Shown here: positions 25,384 to 34,936 of the stretch, piece after piece | Position numbering within the stretch: the stretch's first letter is position 1 | How the letters are laid out: each line of letters opens with the position of its first letter | From: Desulfobacterales bacterium | GTDB lineage: Bacteria > Desulfobacterota > Desulfobacteria > Desulfobacterales > Desulfosarcinaceae | DNA length: 64,000 nt | Assembly (NCBI GenBank): GCA_016218685.1 | Contig: JACRDD010000005.1 | Location: 170,790 to 234,789, forward strand | Reading direction: 5' to 3' | Position numbers and translations under genes: made by a program | Notes under the pieces: model-generated | The model's input: the letters and a program-made list of their open reading frames with translations, nothing else | Databases searched by the model: none | Told to the model about the DNA's origin: nothing

Positions 25384-26024
25384 TCGATCTGGTGGATACC
25401 CTGCTGGTGCTGGTGCTGCTGGCGGTGCTCTCGTCCCTGGGCTCCAGCCGGTTGCCTTCGCTGATCAAGGCCCTGGCCTTCCAAGGTGTGGCCGTTTCCA
25501 TCGTGCCGCTCTTTCTGGGTCACAATCTGACCGGCGGCGGCCTGGCCTTCACCCTGGCGACGATGCTGATCCGCGGCTTCGCCATCCCCATGTACATCTA
25601 CATGGCCATCCGCAAGGTGGCCATCCGCCGCGAAACCGATCCGCTGATCGGCTACCACGCCTCGCTGCTCATCGGCTTGATCATCATCATGGCCGCCATC
25701 TTCGTCAGCCACCGGTTCCATCTGCCCCTGATCCAGGGCCACCGCCTGCTGCTGCCCACGGCCATCACCCTGATGGTGGCCGGCATGTTTCTGCTCATGG
25801 CCCGGCGCAACGCCATCGCGATGGTACTGGGCTACATGATGATGGAAAACGGCATCTACCTGGTGGGCACCGCTTTTGCCACGCGCGCCGCGCACCACAT
25901 CGTGGAGTTCGGCATCCTGCTGGACATCCTGGCCGGCGTGATGATCATGGCCATCGTGCTGCAGAACATCAAACAGGCCTTCGACAGCGTGGACACCGAC
26001 CGGCTCAGGACCTTGAAGGAGTAA
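25380..26024 (+). CDS. hyfE: HyfE-like small membrane subunit (NuoK-like)
   Basis: 214 residues with about seven membrane segments, the size of HyfE. It starts four bases before the end of hyfC. A NuoK-like core is visible near residues 140-195 (MVLGYMMMENGIYLVG, VEFGILLDILAGVMIM), with Glu in the membrane as in NuoK. Confidence 0.9.
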   Translation: MIDLVDTLLVLVLLAVLSSLGSSRLPSLIKALAFQGVAVSIVPLFLGHNLTGGGLAFTLATMLIRGFAIPMYIYMAIRKVAIRRETDPLIGYHASLLIGLIIIMAAIFVSHRFHLPLIQGHRLLLPTAITLMVAGMFLLMARRNAIAMVLGYMMMENGIYLVGTAFATRAAHHIVEFGILLDILAGVMIMAIVLQNIKQAFDSVDTDRLRTLKE

Positions 26025-27458
26025 ATGGCAGGCATGCTCGAACTGACCTTTCTCATCCCTTTGCTGGCCGGCCTGGTGGCCTTCTTCCTGCCGCGCACCA
26101 CGGCCCGGCCGCTGCTGGTGCTGGTGGGCGCCGTGCACCTGGGGCTGTCGGCCCTGTTGTGGATCCGGCGGCCGGTCTCGGCCCTGCCCGACTACTTCGC
26201 GGTGACCCCCGAAGGCTTGTTGTCGCTGATCGTCATTTCGCTGCTCTTTCTGCTGATCGCCATCTATACTACGGCCTATCTGGACATCACCGAGGTCCAC
26301 TCCGAACACATCTTCTCCGGGGCCCTGCTGATCTTCCTGTCCACCATGACCCTGGTGACTCTTTCGGATCATCTGATGGTGATGTGGATCGCCATCGAAG
26401 CCACCACCCTGGCCAGCGCGCCATTGATCTACACCCATCGTTCGGCGGCCTCGTTCGAGGCCACCTGGAAGTATGTCCTGATCTGTTCGGTGGGCATCGC
26501 CCTGGCCCTGCTCGGCTCGCTGCTGATCACACTCTCCATGGATGCCGGCGGCGTGGATGCGCCGGTGGCCTTTTCGGCCCTGGCCCAGGCCGCGCCGCGC
26601 CTGGACCCCAAATGGCTCAAGGCCGGCTTTGTCTTCATCCTGGTGGGCTACGGCACCAAGATGGGCCTGGCGCCCATGCATACCTGGCTGCCGGATGCCC
26701 ACAGCGAGGCGCCCAGCCCGGTCTCGGCCCTGCTCTCGGGCGTGCTGCTCAACTGCGCCTTCCTAGGGATCTTTAAAACCAACAAGATCATGCATGCCGC
26801 GGGGTTGGGCCATTTTTCGGGCACGATCCTGATCTGCTTCGGCCTGGCCTCGATGGTCGCCGCCGCCACCTTCATCCTCAAGCAGTTGGAGTACAAGCGC
26901 CTGCTGGCATACTCCAGCGTGGAGAACATGGGCATCATCGCCTTCGGCACCGGCGTGGGCGATCTGGGGGCCTACGGCGCCATGATCTGCCTGATCCACC
27001 ACAGCCTGATCAAATCATCCCTTTTCCTTTCCTCGGGCAATATTCTGCACGGCTATGCCACCCGGGCCATCGAAAGCGTGGGATTGCTCGCCCGGCGCAT
27101 GCCCAAAACCTTCGTGGCTTTTTTCAGCGGTTTCGTGGGCATCTCGGGCATGCCGCCCTTCGGCATTTTCATCGGCGAGCTGCTGATCGTCATCGCCGCC
27201 TTCCGGGCCGGTCTTTACTACTACGTGCTGGTTTTCATCCTGGGCCTGTGCGCCATCTTCGCCGGCTTTGCCCAGCATGCCCTGCGCATCTCCTTCGGCG
27301 AGAGCGACAGCCCCGACCCCATCCACGAAAAAGCTTGGATGGTCTGGCCCCAGTACGTGCTGCTGCTCACCTCGCTGACGCTCTGCTTCTGGATGCCCGA
27401 CACCCTGAACCAGACCATCGGCCGTGCCGTGGCCTTGATCGGCGGAGGCTTCCCATGA
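26025..27458 (+). CDS. hyfF: HyfF-like proton-pumping subunit (NuoM/N family)
   Basis: 477 residues, starting directly after the hyfE stop with AAGGAG in front. Antiporter-type membrane protein with about 14 segments and the usual conserved blocks (IAIEATTLASAPLI, GYGTKMGLAPMHTWLPDAHSEAPSPVSALLSG, KRLLAYSSVENMGII). The stop overlaps the next start. With HyfB it gives the complex two antiporter-like modules; a HyfD homologue is absent. Confidence 0.92.
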   Translation: MAGMLELTFLIPLLAGLVAFFLPRTTARPLLVLVGAVHLGLSALLWIRRPVSALPDYFAVTPEGLLSLIVISLLFLLIAIYTTAYLDITEVHSEHIFSGALLIFLSTMTLVTLSDHLMVMWIAIEATTLASAPLIYTHRSAASFEATWKYVLICSVGIALALLGSLLITLSMDAGGVDAPVAFSALAQAAPRLDPKWLKAGFVFILVGYGTKMGLAPMHTWLPDAHSEAPSPVSALLSGVLLNCAFLGIFKTNKIMHAAGLGHFSGTILICFGLASMVAAATFILKQLEYKRLLAYSSVENMGIIAFGTGVGDLGAYGAMICLIHHSLIKSSLFLSSGNILHGYATRAIESVGLLARRMPKTFVAFFSGFVGISGMPPFGIFIGELLIVIAAFRAGLYYYVLVFILGLCAIFAGFAQHALRISFGESDSPDPIHEKAWMVWPQYVLLLTSLTLCFWMPDTLNQTIGRAVALIGGGFP

Positions 27459-28966
27459 AAACCGATTTCGCCGTCATCCGCCACGCCCAGGCCGTGTCCA
27501 TGCAGCAGGTGCCGCTGCTGGCCTGGGAAGATTTCTACAAGCAGGTGCGGGCACTGATCGGCCAGGGGGCCAAGGTGGTGCATTACTTCGTCTTTGCCGA
27601 CGGTCCGACCTTGAAGCTGCTGGCCGTGCTGCGCACCGAGTGGCTGCTGGCCGCCGCGGCCCCGGTACCCGAGCACTACCACTCCCTGACCCCGGCCCGC
27701 GAACCGCTGCATCTCTTCGAGCGCGAGATCGCCGAGCAATATGGCATCCGGCCCGAAGGCCACCCCTGGTTCAAGATGGTGCGCTATCATCCCAACGTGC
27801 GCGGCGTGGCCGATCTCTTCGGCAACGACTACCGGCAGGACATTCCAGGCAACTACCCCTACTACACCGTTCACGGCGAAGAGATCCACGAAGTGGCCGT
27901 GGGCCCGGTGCACGCCGGGGTGATCGAACCGGGCCATTTCCGCTTCAACTGCATCGGCGAGCGCGTGCTGCACCTGGAGATCCAGTTGGGCTACCAGCAC
28001 CGCGGCGTGGAGCCGCTCCTGGTCCAGGCCGACCATCGCCGCCGGCCCCTGATCGTGGAGTCCATCGCCGGCGATACGGCCGTGGGCCACAGCCTGTGCC
28101 ATGCCCAGGCCCTGGAAGCGCTCTCCGGCCGGGTCCCGGATGAGGGCGCCCGGCGCATCCGCACCCTGGCCCTGGAGCTGGAGCGCCTGGCCAACCATGT
28201 GGGCGACCTGGGTGCCCTGAGCGGCGACGTGGCCTTTCTGCCGCCGGCCAACTACTGCGGCCGCATGCGCGGCGACTTTCTCAACATGACCCTGCTGCTG
28301 TGCGGCAACCGCTTCGGCAAGGGCCTGGTGCGGCCCGGCGGCGTGCTTTTCGATCTGAGCGAAGCGATCCGGGTCGAACTGCTGCGGCGTCTGGCCGAAC
28401 TCAAACCCCAGGTGCTGCACGTGCTGGACCTGCTTTTCGCCACCCCCAGCGTGCGCGCACGCTTCGAAAGCTGCGGGGTGGTCAGCCCGGCCGAGGCCGA
28501 CAACCTGGGGCTGGTGGGCCCGTGTGCCCGAGCCAGCGGCTTGCCCTACGACGCGCGCCGCCAATTCGCCACCGAGGCTTACACCGAATTGAACATCCCC
28601 AAGTATGCCGAGAGCAGCGGCGATGTCTTTGCCCGGGCCAAGGTGCGGGCCATGGAGGTGCGCCAGTCCATGGAGTTGGTCGCCACCCTGCTCTCCCGCC
28701 CGGTGCAAACTGGCCGGCTGGAGACCACCGAAGCGCTGACGCTCACGCCCTCGGCCTGCGTGGTGACCGTCAACGAAGGCTGGCGCGGCGAAATCGCCCA
28801 CTGCGTGATCACCGACGCCGCAGGCAAAATCCTGCGCTACAAGGTCAAGGACCCCTCGTTCCACAACTGGAACGGCCTGGCCATGGCCCTGCGCAACACC
28901 GGGATTTCAGATTTCCCGCTCAACAACAAGAGCTTCAACCTGTCGTATTGCGGATTCGATCTGTAG
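27455..28966 (+). CDS. hyfG: HyfG-like large subunit lacking the NiFe-binding cysteines (Ehr type)
   Basis: 503 residues. Residues 1-150 are the NuoC-like part (LFEREIAEQYGIRPEGHPWF). The rest is the NuoD/hydrogenase large-subunit fold. In true [NiFe] enzymes the motifs are RxCGxC near the middle and DPCxxC at the end. Here they read ESIAGDTAVGH (about 202-212) and KDPSFHNW (465-472), so all four cysteine positions are lost. This is the pattern of energy-converting hydrogenase-related (Ehr) complexes, which cannot use H2 with a NiFe site. The C-terminus FPLNNKSFNLSYCGFDL is family-typical. What it oxidises or reduces is unknown. Confidence 0.93.
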   Translation: MKTDFAVIRHAQAVSMQQVPLLAWEDFYKQVRALIGQGAKVVHYFVFADGPTLKLLAVLRTEWLLAAAAPVPEHYHSLTPAREPLHLFEREIAEQYGIRPEGHPWFKMVRYHPNVRGVADLFGNDYRQDIPGNYPYYTVHGEEIHEVAVGPVHAGVIEPGHFRFNCIGERVLHLEIQLGYQHRGVEPLLVQADHRRRPLIVESIAGDTAVGHSLCHAQALEALSGRVPDEGARRIRTLALELERLANHVGDLGALSGDVAFLPPANYCGRMRGDFLNMTLLLCGNRFGKGLVRPGGVLFDLSEAIRVELLRRLAELKPQVLHVLDLLFATPSVRARFESCGVVSPAEADNLGLVGPCARASGLPYDARRQFATEAYTELNIPKYAESSGDVFARAKVRAMEVRQSMELVATLLSRPVQTGRLETTEALTLTPSACVVTVNEGWRGEIAHCVITDAAGKILRYKVKDPSFHNWNGLAMALRNTGISDFPLNNKSFNLSYCGFDL

Positions 28967-28977
28967 GGGATTTTTGA

Positions 28978-29721
28978 ATGCTGAAAACGCTGCGCAACCG
29001 CTTCGAACAAGGCTACCGCACCTCGCCCTACCCGGCCGCGCCGGTGAAACTGGCCGAGCGCTACCGCGGCCGCCCGCGCATCGCTCCCGATGCGCCGGCT
29101 GAAGTCGTCGCCCAATGTGCGGCGGCCTGTCCCCAGGCGGCCATCGATCCGCTGCGGCGACGCATCGACCTGGGCCGCTGCGTCTTTTGCACGGAGTGCG
29201 AACGCCTCTCCCAGGGCCAATTCATCACCTTCAGCCAGGATTTCGAGCTGGCCACCGCCCGCCGCGAGGAGCTGATCACGGCCGGCGATCTGCCCGACCT
29301 GGCCAACCATGCCAAGCAGCATTTCAAGCGCCTCTTCGGCCGCTCGCTGCAACTGCGCCAGGTCTCGGCCGGCGGCTGCAACGCCTGCGAAGCCGACCTC
29401 AACGTGCTGGCCACCCCCTTCTTCGACCTGGCCCGCTTCGGCATCAACTTCGTGGCCTCGCCGCGCCATGCCGACGCCATCGTGGTCACCGGCCCGGTCT
29501 CGCGCAACATGCGCACCGCCCTGCTGCAAACCTACGAGGCCGTGCCGGCCCCCAAGGCGGTCATCGCCGTGGGCGCCTGCGCCATCAGCGGCGGACCGTT
29601 CCAGGGCAGCCCCGAGGTCAGCGACGGCCTGGAATCGATCCTGCCCGTAGACCTTTTCATCCCCGGCTGTCCGCCGCATCCCATGACCAACCTGCACGCG
29701 CTGCTGACCTTTTTTAAATAG
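28978..29721 (+). CDS. hyfI: HyfI/NuoB-like small subunit fused to a ferredoxin domain
   Basis: 247 residues. The N-terminal 90 residues look like a HyfH-type ferredoxin reduced to one cluster: CAAACP (C47, C51) with CVFCTEC (C68, C71, C74). The rest is NuoB-like with all four proximal-cluster cysteines: GGCNACEAD (C134, C137), GACAIS (C201), PGCPPHP (C231). So HyfH and HyfI functions are in one chain. It ends the operon. Electrons would pass from a soluble donor through this subunit toward the membrane arm; the large subunit has no NiFe site. Confidence 0.9.
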   Translation: MLKTLRNRFEQGYRTSPYPAAPVKLAERYRGRPRIAPDAPAEVVAQCAAACPQAAIDPLRRRIDLGRCVFCTECERLSQGQFITFSQDFELATARREELITAGDLPDLANHAKQHFKRLFGRSLQLRQVSAGGCNACEADLNVLATPFFDLARFGINFVASPRHADAIVVTGPVSRNMRTALLQTYEAVPAPKAVIAVGACAISGGPFQGSPEVSDGLESILPVDLFIPGCPPHPMTNLHALLTFFK

Positions 29722-29755
29722 GGCGCCAAAATCCACCGCTTGCCTGGGAGGGAAA

Positions 29756-32700
29756 ATGGTCTTTGCGCAGGTCGAAAAGCTCTACGATCAAGGCCTGTTC
29801 CTGGATGCCTACCACCTGTGCCGTCCGATGTATGCGGCCGACGAAGCGCACCCCCAACGGGACTTGAAAGAAATTCTACTGCTCGCGCGCCTGGCGCGGC
29901 GCCTGGGCGGCCATCCGCTCGCAAGGCGGCTTTTTCAAATCGCCCGGGAGAAGGCGCCCCGGAACCCGCTGGTGATTTACTACGCCGGGCGCAACGACGC
30001 GGCGTTTCAACACCTGTTGCGTCAACTGGAAGATGTCGAGACGGTCTGCATGGACGATTTTGCCAGCGACGGCGACAAAGCCGTCTGGCTGGCTTCGACG
30101 GCCTGGATGTACGCCTCCATCCGGGATTTCGAAACGGCCCACCGGCATCTGTCCATGGCTTTCGCGTTGCGCACCGAAAAGGCATGGGTGCACTGCTGCC
30201 AGGCCGAAGTGCTCTGTTTCGAAGACCGCTGGCCCCAGGCCCTGGAAGCCATCGAAAGCGCCTGGCGGATCGCCCCCGGCATGCCCCAGGCCGCGGGCAC
30301 CCTGGGGCGGGTTCTGACGAAATTGGGCTTGACCGCCCAGGCAGCCACGCGTTTGCTGGAGAGCGCGCGGCAAAAACAGTCGTATGAATTATCCCTGACC
30401 GCCATCTGGTACCTGTGCGCGGTGGCGGAACGCAGCCCCCGGGAAGAACTCCAGCGCCTGGCGCAACAGGCGTCGCACCTGGCCGACAGCCTGGAAGCCC
30501 TGGCGCCCCTGGCAGACGATGAGCTCCACGCGCATCTGGCCCTGGTGCGCCTCGACATCGCCTGGTTACGGAAAGACACCGCGGGCATGCAGGCCCAGGC
30601 CGCGCAGGTCAAGCATCCGTTCTATCAGCGGGTGCTGGCCAACATCGAAGCCAACCCAACCGGCGATGAGCGCATCACGGCCTATGACCCGGTTTATCAG
30701 AAACACAACACCTGTTTGCCGGCCAGCGTGGCCGCCGTCATGGGACGCTTCGGCCAGGCCGTCGACAGCGACCGCCTGGCCGACGAGCTGACTTACAACG
30801 GCACGGCCACCTGGCGCATGCTCGATTGGCTCCAGCGGCAAGGTCTGGCGGCCAAGGCCTTCATCGTCGACGGCGCGCTGGCCCGGCGGCTGATCCAAAA
30901 CGACCTGCCCTTCGTGGTCATGGTCAAATCCATCTATCACTACCATGCCATGGCCGCCGTGGGCGTCGATGAGGCCGCGGGCGTGCTGCTGATTCACGAT
31001 CCGTCCAGCACCCGTCTGGAAAAATTGCTGTTGGCCCACGTCGGCGCCGATGAAGGGCCGTTCGGGCTCGAGGCCCTCGCCATCGTTCCACCTGGCGAGG
31101 CCCAGCGGCTGGCCTGCATTCCCGACACGGCCAGCGAACCGTTCAGCGCCTTTGTCGCGTATCAGAAAGCCCGCGAAACCGAAGGTCTGGCCCAGGGCCG
31201 GCGCATCGTCGACGCCCTGAGCGCCCGTTTTTCCGACCATCCCTTCGTGGCCCGTCTGGAGGGCATCCACCTGGGGCATGCCGGGCAACTGGTCGAAGCC
31301 ATCCGGGTGCAGGAGCAATTGCTGGCGCAATACCCCGACTGCGAACACATCCGGCAGGAACTGCTCTCCAATCTCTATCGCACGGGCAATCGCAGCCGGA
31401 TTCGCAAGATGTTGTCCCGCATCGTTTTTCACAAGCGCATGCCGGGCATTCGCGCCACGCAGCAATGGCACTATCCGCCAGCAGAATATGTCGCCCAGTA
31501 TGCCAGCTACGCGGGCGTGGTCAAAACCAAGCAGGCCGCCGCGGTGCGCCATCTATACGACGCCCTCGAGCGCGAGCCGATCCATGCAGCCAGTTACCAT
31601 GTGTTGGGCGACCTGCGCCTACAGGAGGACGACTTCTCCAAGAGTATTCTGCCCTACCGCTGCGCCGCATGGCTCGAACTGGAGAACCATCATTACGCCA
31701 GGGCCTACATGGATGCCCTGGCCAAAAACCACCGTGCGCAGGAAGGTTTTGCGTTCCTGAAGGCGCGCACGGCCAGGCTGGGCGACACGGTGGCCGGCGG
31801 GGCGGTCTGGGGCACCCTGATCGATGCCTATGAAGATTACGGCTACCCGGACCAGGCGGTGGCCGGCTTGAAGGCGGCGCTGGACCAGCGTCCCAGCGAC
31901 GCCCAACTGCTCGCCCACGCGGTGGGCTTCTGGGGCCGGATGGGGTTCAAGCAGGACGAGCGCGACAGCCTGGCGGCCTTGCAAGCGACCGGAAACCGGC
32001 CGGCGTTTTTGGAGGCCGCCACCGCCTTTCACCGTTCGAACGGCGATTGGGCGACAGCCTTGGAACATTGCCACGCATGGATCGCCGAACAGCCGCACCA
32101 CATGGGGGCGCGCAGGACCCACGCGAACCTGCGGTCCCTGGCGCATGGCATGGATGCCGCCCTGACGCTGACGCGCCAGTGGATGGAAGCGCACCCGGGC
32201 CATGACGATTTCGAAATCCTGCACTACGATTTTTTGAAAGCCCTGTTCAAGGATGAGGAGCGCCTGGCGCTGCTGCGGGCCAGGATTAAAAGAAACCCGT
32301 TCGATACCTGGGGCCTGCGGGAGCTGGCGTTCGCTTTGCTCCACGGCCTCGATCTCGACCCGGACAGCGATCGGAACGGCATCCGCCGTGAGCTCGCGCA
32401 AACGATCCTCCGGTGTCGCAAACTCTCTGCCCAGGAGCCGGCGCTGTTTGCCATCCGGGCCGAGGCCGCCGCACTGTCCGGCCGCTTCCAAGGCGCCATC
32501 GCCTTGTATCTCAAAGCCATCCACAGCGAGCCGGAATATAGCCACGCCTATCAGCAAGCCTGGTACCTGGCCGGAAAGCTGGAAGTGGATTCCAGGAAAG
32601 CGTTGTTCGCGCAAATGGAGCAAGCCCTGTTCAAATGCACCGGCTTCTGGACGCTCTCCAAAGAGCTGATGGAAATGGCGTCCGAGTGCTTCGGCAGCCG

Positions 32701-34936
32701 CGAAGCCCATGCCATCGTGGATGGCTGGCTGCGAAAATTTCCCGACGATCCCGAGATCATTAAGGCCAAGGCCAATTTACTGCTCTATCACGGCCAGGGG
32801 CGCTCGGATGCCGAAAAGGCCGTGAGCCTGCTGGACGCCGCCATGGCGCGCTTTCCCCATCACGCCGATTTCAAATTCCTGCTCTCCCGGGCCTATCGCA
32901 TCTTGCGCGACGAAGAAAAGTGGGTCGCCGGCTCTTTGGCGATCCTGAAGCAATTCCCGCTCAGCAGCATCCAGCGCCGGCAACTGGCCGACCATTATCA
33001 GACCCAAGGCGACCTGGACCGGGCCGAGGCGCTGCTCCAGCAAGGCGTGGCCTTCACGCCCCTGGACGGCCGGGTGCGTTATGACCTGATCGCCCTGCTG
33101 TTCAAACAGGGCAAGAAGGAAGAGGCCATCACTACGGTGGAACTGAGCCTGGCGAAGATACCTGAAGATGTCGGCTTCAGGGGCGGAATGGTCGATCTGC
33201 TCTTCGAAAACGGCCTGGAGCAAATGGCCGTGACGGTGGCCGAGGGGGGCACCCGGCGCTATCCCAAGGGCGCCGTGTTATGGAAAGCGTACGGAGACGC
33301 CTTGTGGCGCAGCAACCTGACCTCGGACATGGACGCCGTGGCCGCCGCCTACCAGCGCGCCCTGGAATGCAACGCGCGCTTCTTCGAGGCCGCCGATGCC
33401 CTGGCCCGCTTGTACGCCTACCAGAAGCGCTTCGACGATGCGCGCCGGACCATCTCGACCCAGCAGCCGTATCAGGTGGAAGCGTGTCATTTGCTCACGC
33501 GCCTGGCGTGGATCGATCGCATGGCAGGCCAAAAAGCCGAGGCCTTCGACCAGGTGGGCCGCATCGTTAAAAGCTTTCCCAAGGAGCCGTGGCCGTGGCA
33601 ATTGCTGCTGGAGTGGATCAAGGCCGACGAAAATTGGGAGTTCGCCAAGCGCGTCCTGCGCGACGTTCCCGCCGTCCTGGAGGAGAATCCCGAGTTTGCC
33701 TCGGACAAGCTCTCCCTGCTGCACAAGGCCGGGGTCGACGATGACGCCACCCGGGCCCAATGGGAGCGGCTGCTCCACGATTTTCCGGAGAACGAAAAGA
33801 TTTACTGCCTGCGCTTCGATATTCTGCATGAACAGGAGAAGTACAGCCAGGCCCAACAGATCCTGACCGCCATCGAAAGGGTCCATCCGGACTCTCCTTA
33901 TCTGCTGGCCCGCAAGGCCGCGCTGAAAGCCGATCGACAGGAATTCGACGCGGCCCTGGACGCCGCCCTGACGCTGATGCGACTGCCCGGCGATGTGGGC
34001 AATTGGTGCCGGAACAAGGTCTGGCAGGCCTTCAAGGACCACAATTTACTGCCGCGCCTGGTCCGGGAAGGACTGCTGGGCTGGATGAACGGGATGCCGA
34101 TCGAGGCGGCCAGCTTCGAGATGCTGGTGGCCGACATCGAGCGCGCCTGGCCGCTGCCGGCCAAGGGCGGCTTCGGCCGGCTGTTGTGGAAAATCGGGCT
34201 TCCGCCCAAAGGGGTGAAGCATTTGAAGCAAATGCTGGCCCTATCCGTGGGGCGCGACAATCCCATCGGCAGCTATACCGCCGCCATCCTCAGCAAGCTG
34301 GAAGACTTCGGCCTGCGATCGTGGCTGTTTCGCTTCTCCAAAAAGCAGGCGGCCTTTGCCGTCGAGCGCACCAAGGTCTGGCAGATGATCGGGCATGCCC
34401 TGGTCACCGACCCCGGCAAAAAAGGCCGGCCGGCCCGGCAGTGGATGGAGACCTGGCGCACGCATCCCGGCTGTGAGCTGTGGGTGATCGCCAACTATAT
34501 CGTCGCCATCGAAAACAGCCGCTGGCGCAAGCGCGATCAAAAGCTGCGCATGATTCTTGAAAACGCCAAGGAGGCGGTGCGGGCGCTGCCCAGCGATCAC
34601 ACCCTGCAATTTGTCATCGGCAAGTATGGCGAAGCGGCTTTGCGCTTGGGCCTGGATGAAGCGTTCCTGGCCTGGACAGACCAATACGCCGGTGTGCTGG
34701 AAGACAGCGACGGCGGCTACTGGAAAAGAGCGGGTGAAAACCATCAACCCTGGGTCATTCTCAAATTCAGGCAATTGCTGCGGGCCGAGCCGCAGGCGGT
34801 CCCGAAGCTGTCTAAATTGTTTAAAAAGGAGATGGCCTGGCAAAAAGCCGGCAAATGGGTGCTGCCCGAATGGAAGAAACGGGTCAAACGCCTCCGCAGG
34901 CAGGCCAAGTCGGCCCGAGCCCCAATCACGGCTTGA
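29756..34936 (+). CDS. Giant TPR-repeat protein with embedded C39-like cysteine peptidase domain
   Basis: 1726 residues with GGGAGGGAAA before the ATG. No signal peptide. Residues 1-300 and about 430-1720 are TPR-like helical repeats (for example HLSMAFALRTEKAWVHCCQAE). Between them, about 305-425, is a papain-like C39 peptidase domain: the nucleophile region QKHNTCLPASV (C320), then YHYHAMAAVGVD (H397) and IHDP. C39 domains usually process leader peptides of secreted peptides or act in exporters. Here it stands inside a soluble repeat protein with no exporter next to it. Function unknown; a scaffold with proteolytic or ligand-binding activity is possible. Confidence 0.85.
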   Translation: MVFAQVEKLYDQGLFLDAYHLCRPMYAADEAHPQRDLKEILLLARLARRLGGHPLARRLFQIAREKAPRNPLVIYYAGRNDAAFQHLLRQLEDVETVCMDDFASDGDKAVWLASTAWMYASIRDFETAHRHLSMAFALRTEKAWVHCCQAEVLCFEDRWPQALEAIESAWRIAPGMPQAAGTLGRVLTKLGLTAQAATRLLESARQKQSYELSLTAIWYLCAVAERSPREELQRLAQQASHLADSLEALAPLADDELHAHLALVRLDIAWLRKDTAGMQAQAAQVKHPFYQRVLANIEANPTGDERITAYDPVYQKHNTCLPASVAAVMGRFGQAVDSDRLADELTYNGTATWRMLDWLQRQGLAAKAFIVDGALARRLIQNDLPFVVMVKSIYHYHAMAAVGVDEAAGVLLIHDPSSTRLEKLLLAHVGADEGPFGLEALAIVPPGEAQRLACIPDTASEPFSAFVAYQKARETEGLAQGRRIVDALSARFSDHPFVARLEGIHLGHAGQLVEAIRVQEQLLAQYPDCEHIRQELLSNLYRTGNRSRIRKMLSRIVFHKRMPGIRATQQWHYPPAEYVAQYASYAGVVKTKQAAAVRHLYDALEREPIHAASYHVLGDLRLQEDDFSKSILPYRCAAWLELENHHYARAYMDALAKNHRAQEGFAFLKARTARLGDTVAGGAVWGTLIDAYEDYGYPDQAVAGLKAALDQRPSDAQLLAHAVGFWGRMGFKQDERDSLAALQATGNRPAFLEAATAFHRSNGDWATALEHCHAWIAEQPHHMGARRTHANLRSLAHGMDAALTLTRQWMEAHPGHDDFEILHYDFLKALFKDEERLALLRARIKRNPFDTWGLRELAFALLHGLDLDPDSDRNGIRRELAQTILRCRKLSAQEPALFAIRAEAAALSGRFQGAIALYLKAIHSEPEYSHAYQQAWYLAGKLEVDSRKALFAQMEQALFKCTGFWTLSKELMEMASECFGSREAHAIVDGWLRKFPDDPEIIKAKANLLLYHGQGRSDAEKAVSLLDAAMARFPHHADFKFLLSRAYRILRDEEKWVAGSLAILKQFPLSSIQRRQLADHYQTQGDLDRAEALLQQGVAFTPLDGRVRYDLIALLFKQGKKEEAITTVELSLAKIPEDVGFRGGMVDLLFENGLEQMAVTVAEGGTRRYPKGAVLWKAYGDALWRSNLTSDMDAVAAAYQRALECNARFFEAADALARLYAYQKRFDDARRTISTQQPYQVEACHLLTRLAWIDRMAGQKAEAFDQVGRIVKSFPKEPWPWQLLLEWIKADENWEFAKRVLRDVPAVLEENPEFASDKLSLLHKAGVDDDATRAQWERLLHDFPENEKIYCLRFDILHEQEKYSQAQQILTAIERVHPDSPYLLARKAALKADRQEFDAALDAALTLMRLPGDVGNWCRNKVWQAFKDHNLLPRLVREGLLGWMNGMPIEAASFEMLVADIERAWPLPAKGGFGRLLWKIGLPPKGVKHLKQMLALSVGRDNPIGSYTAAILSKLEDFGLRSWLFRFSKKQAAFAVERTKVWQMIGHALVTDPGKKGRPARQWMETWRTHPGCELWVIANYIVAIENSRWRKRDQKLRMILENAKEAVRALPSDHTLQFVIGKYGEAALRLGLDEAFLAWTDQYAGVLEDSDGGYWKRAGENHQPWVILKFRQLLRAEPQAVPKLSKLFKKEMAWQKAGKWVLPEWKKRVKRLRRQAKSARAPITA

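Noticed and set aside
27455..28966. Functional [NiFe] hydrogenase large subunit
   Set aside because: None of the four metal-binding cysteines is present.
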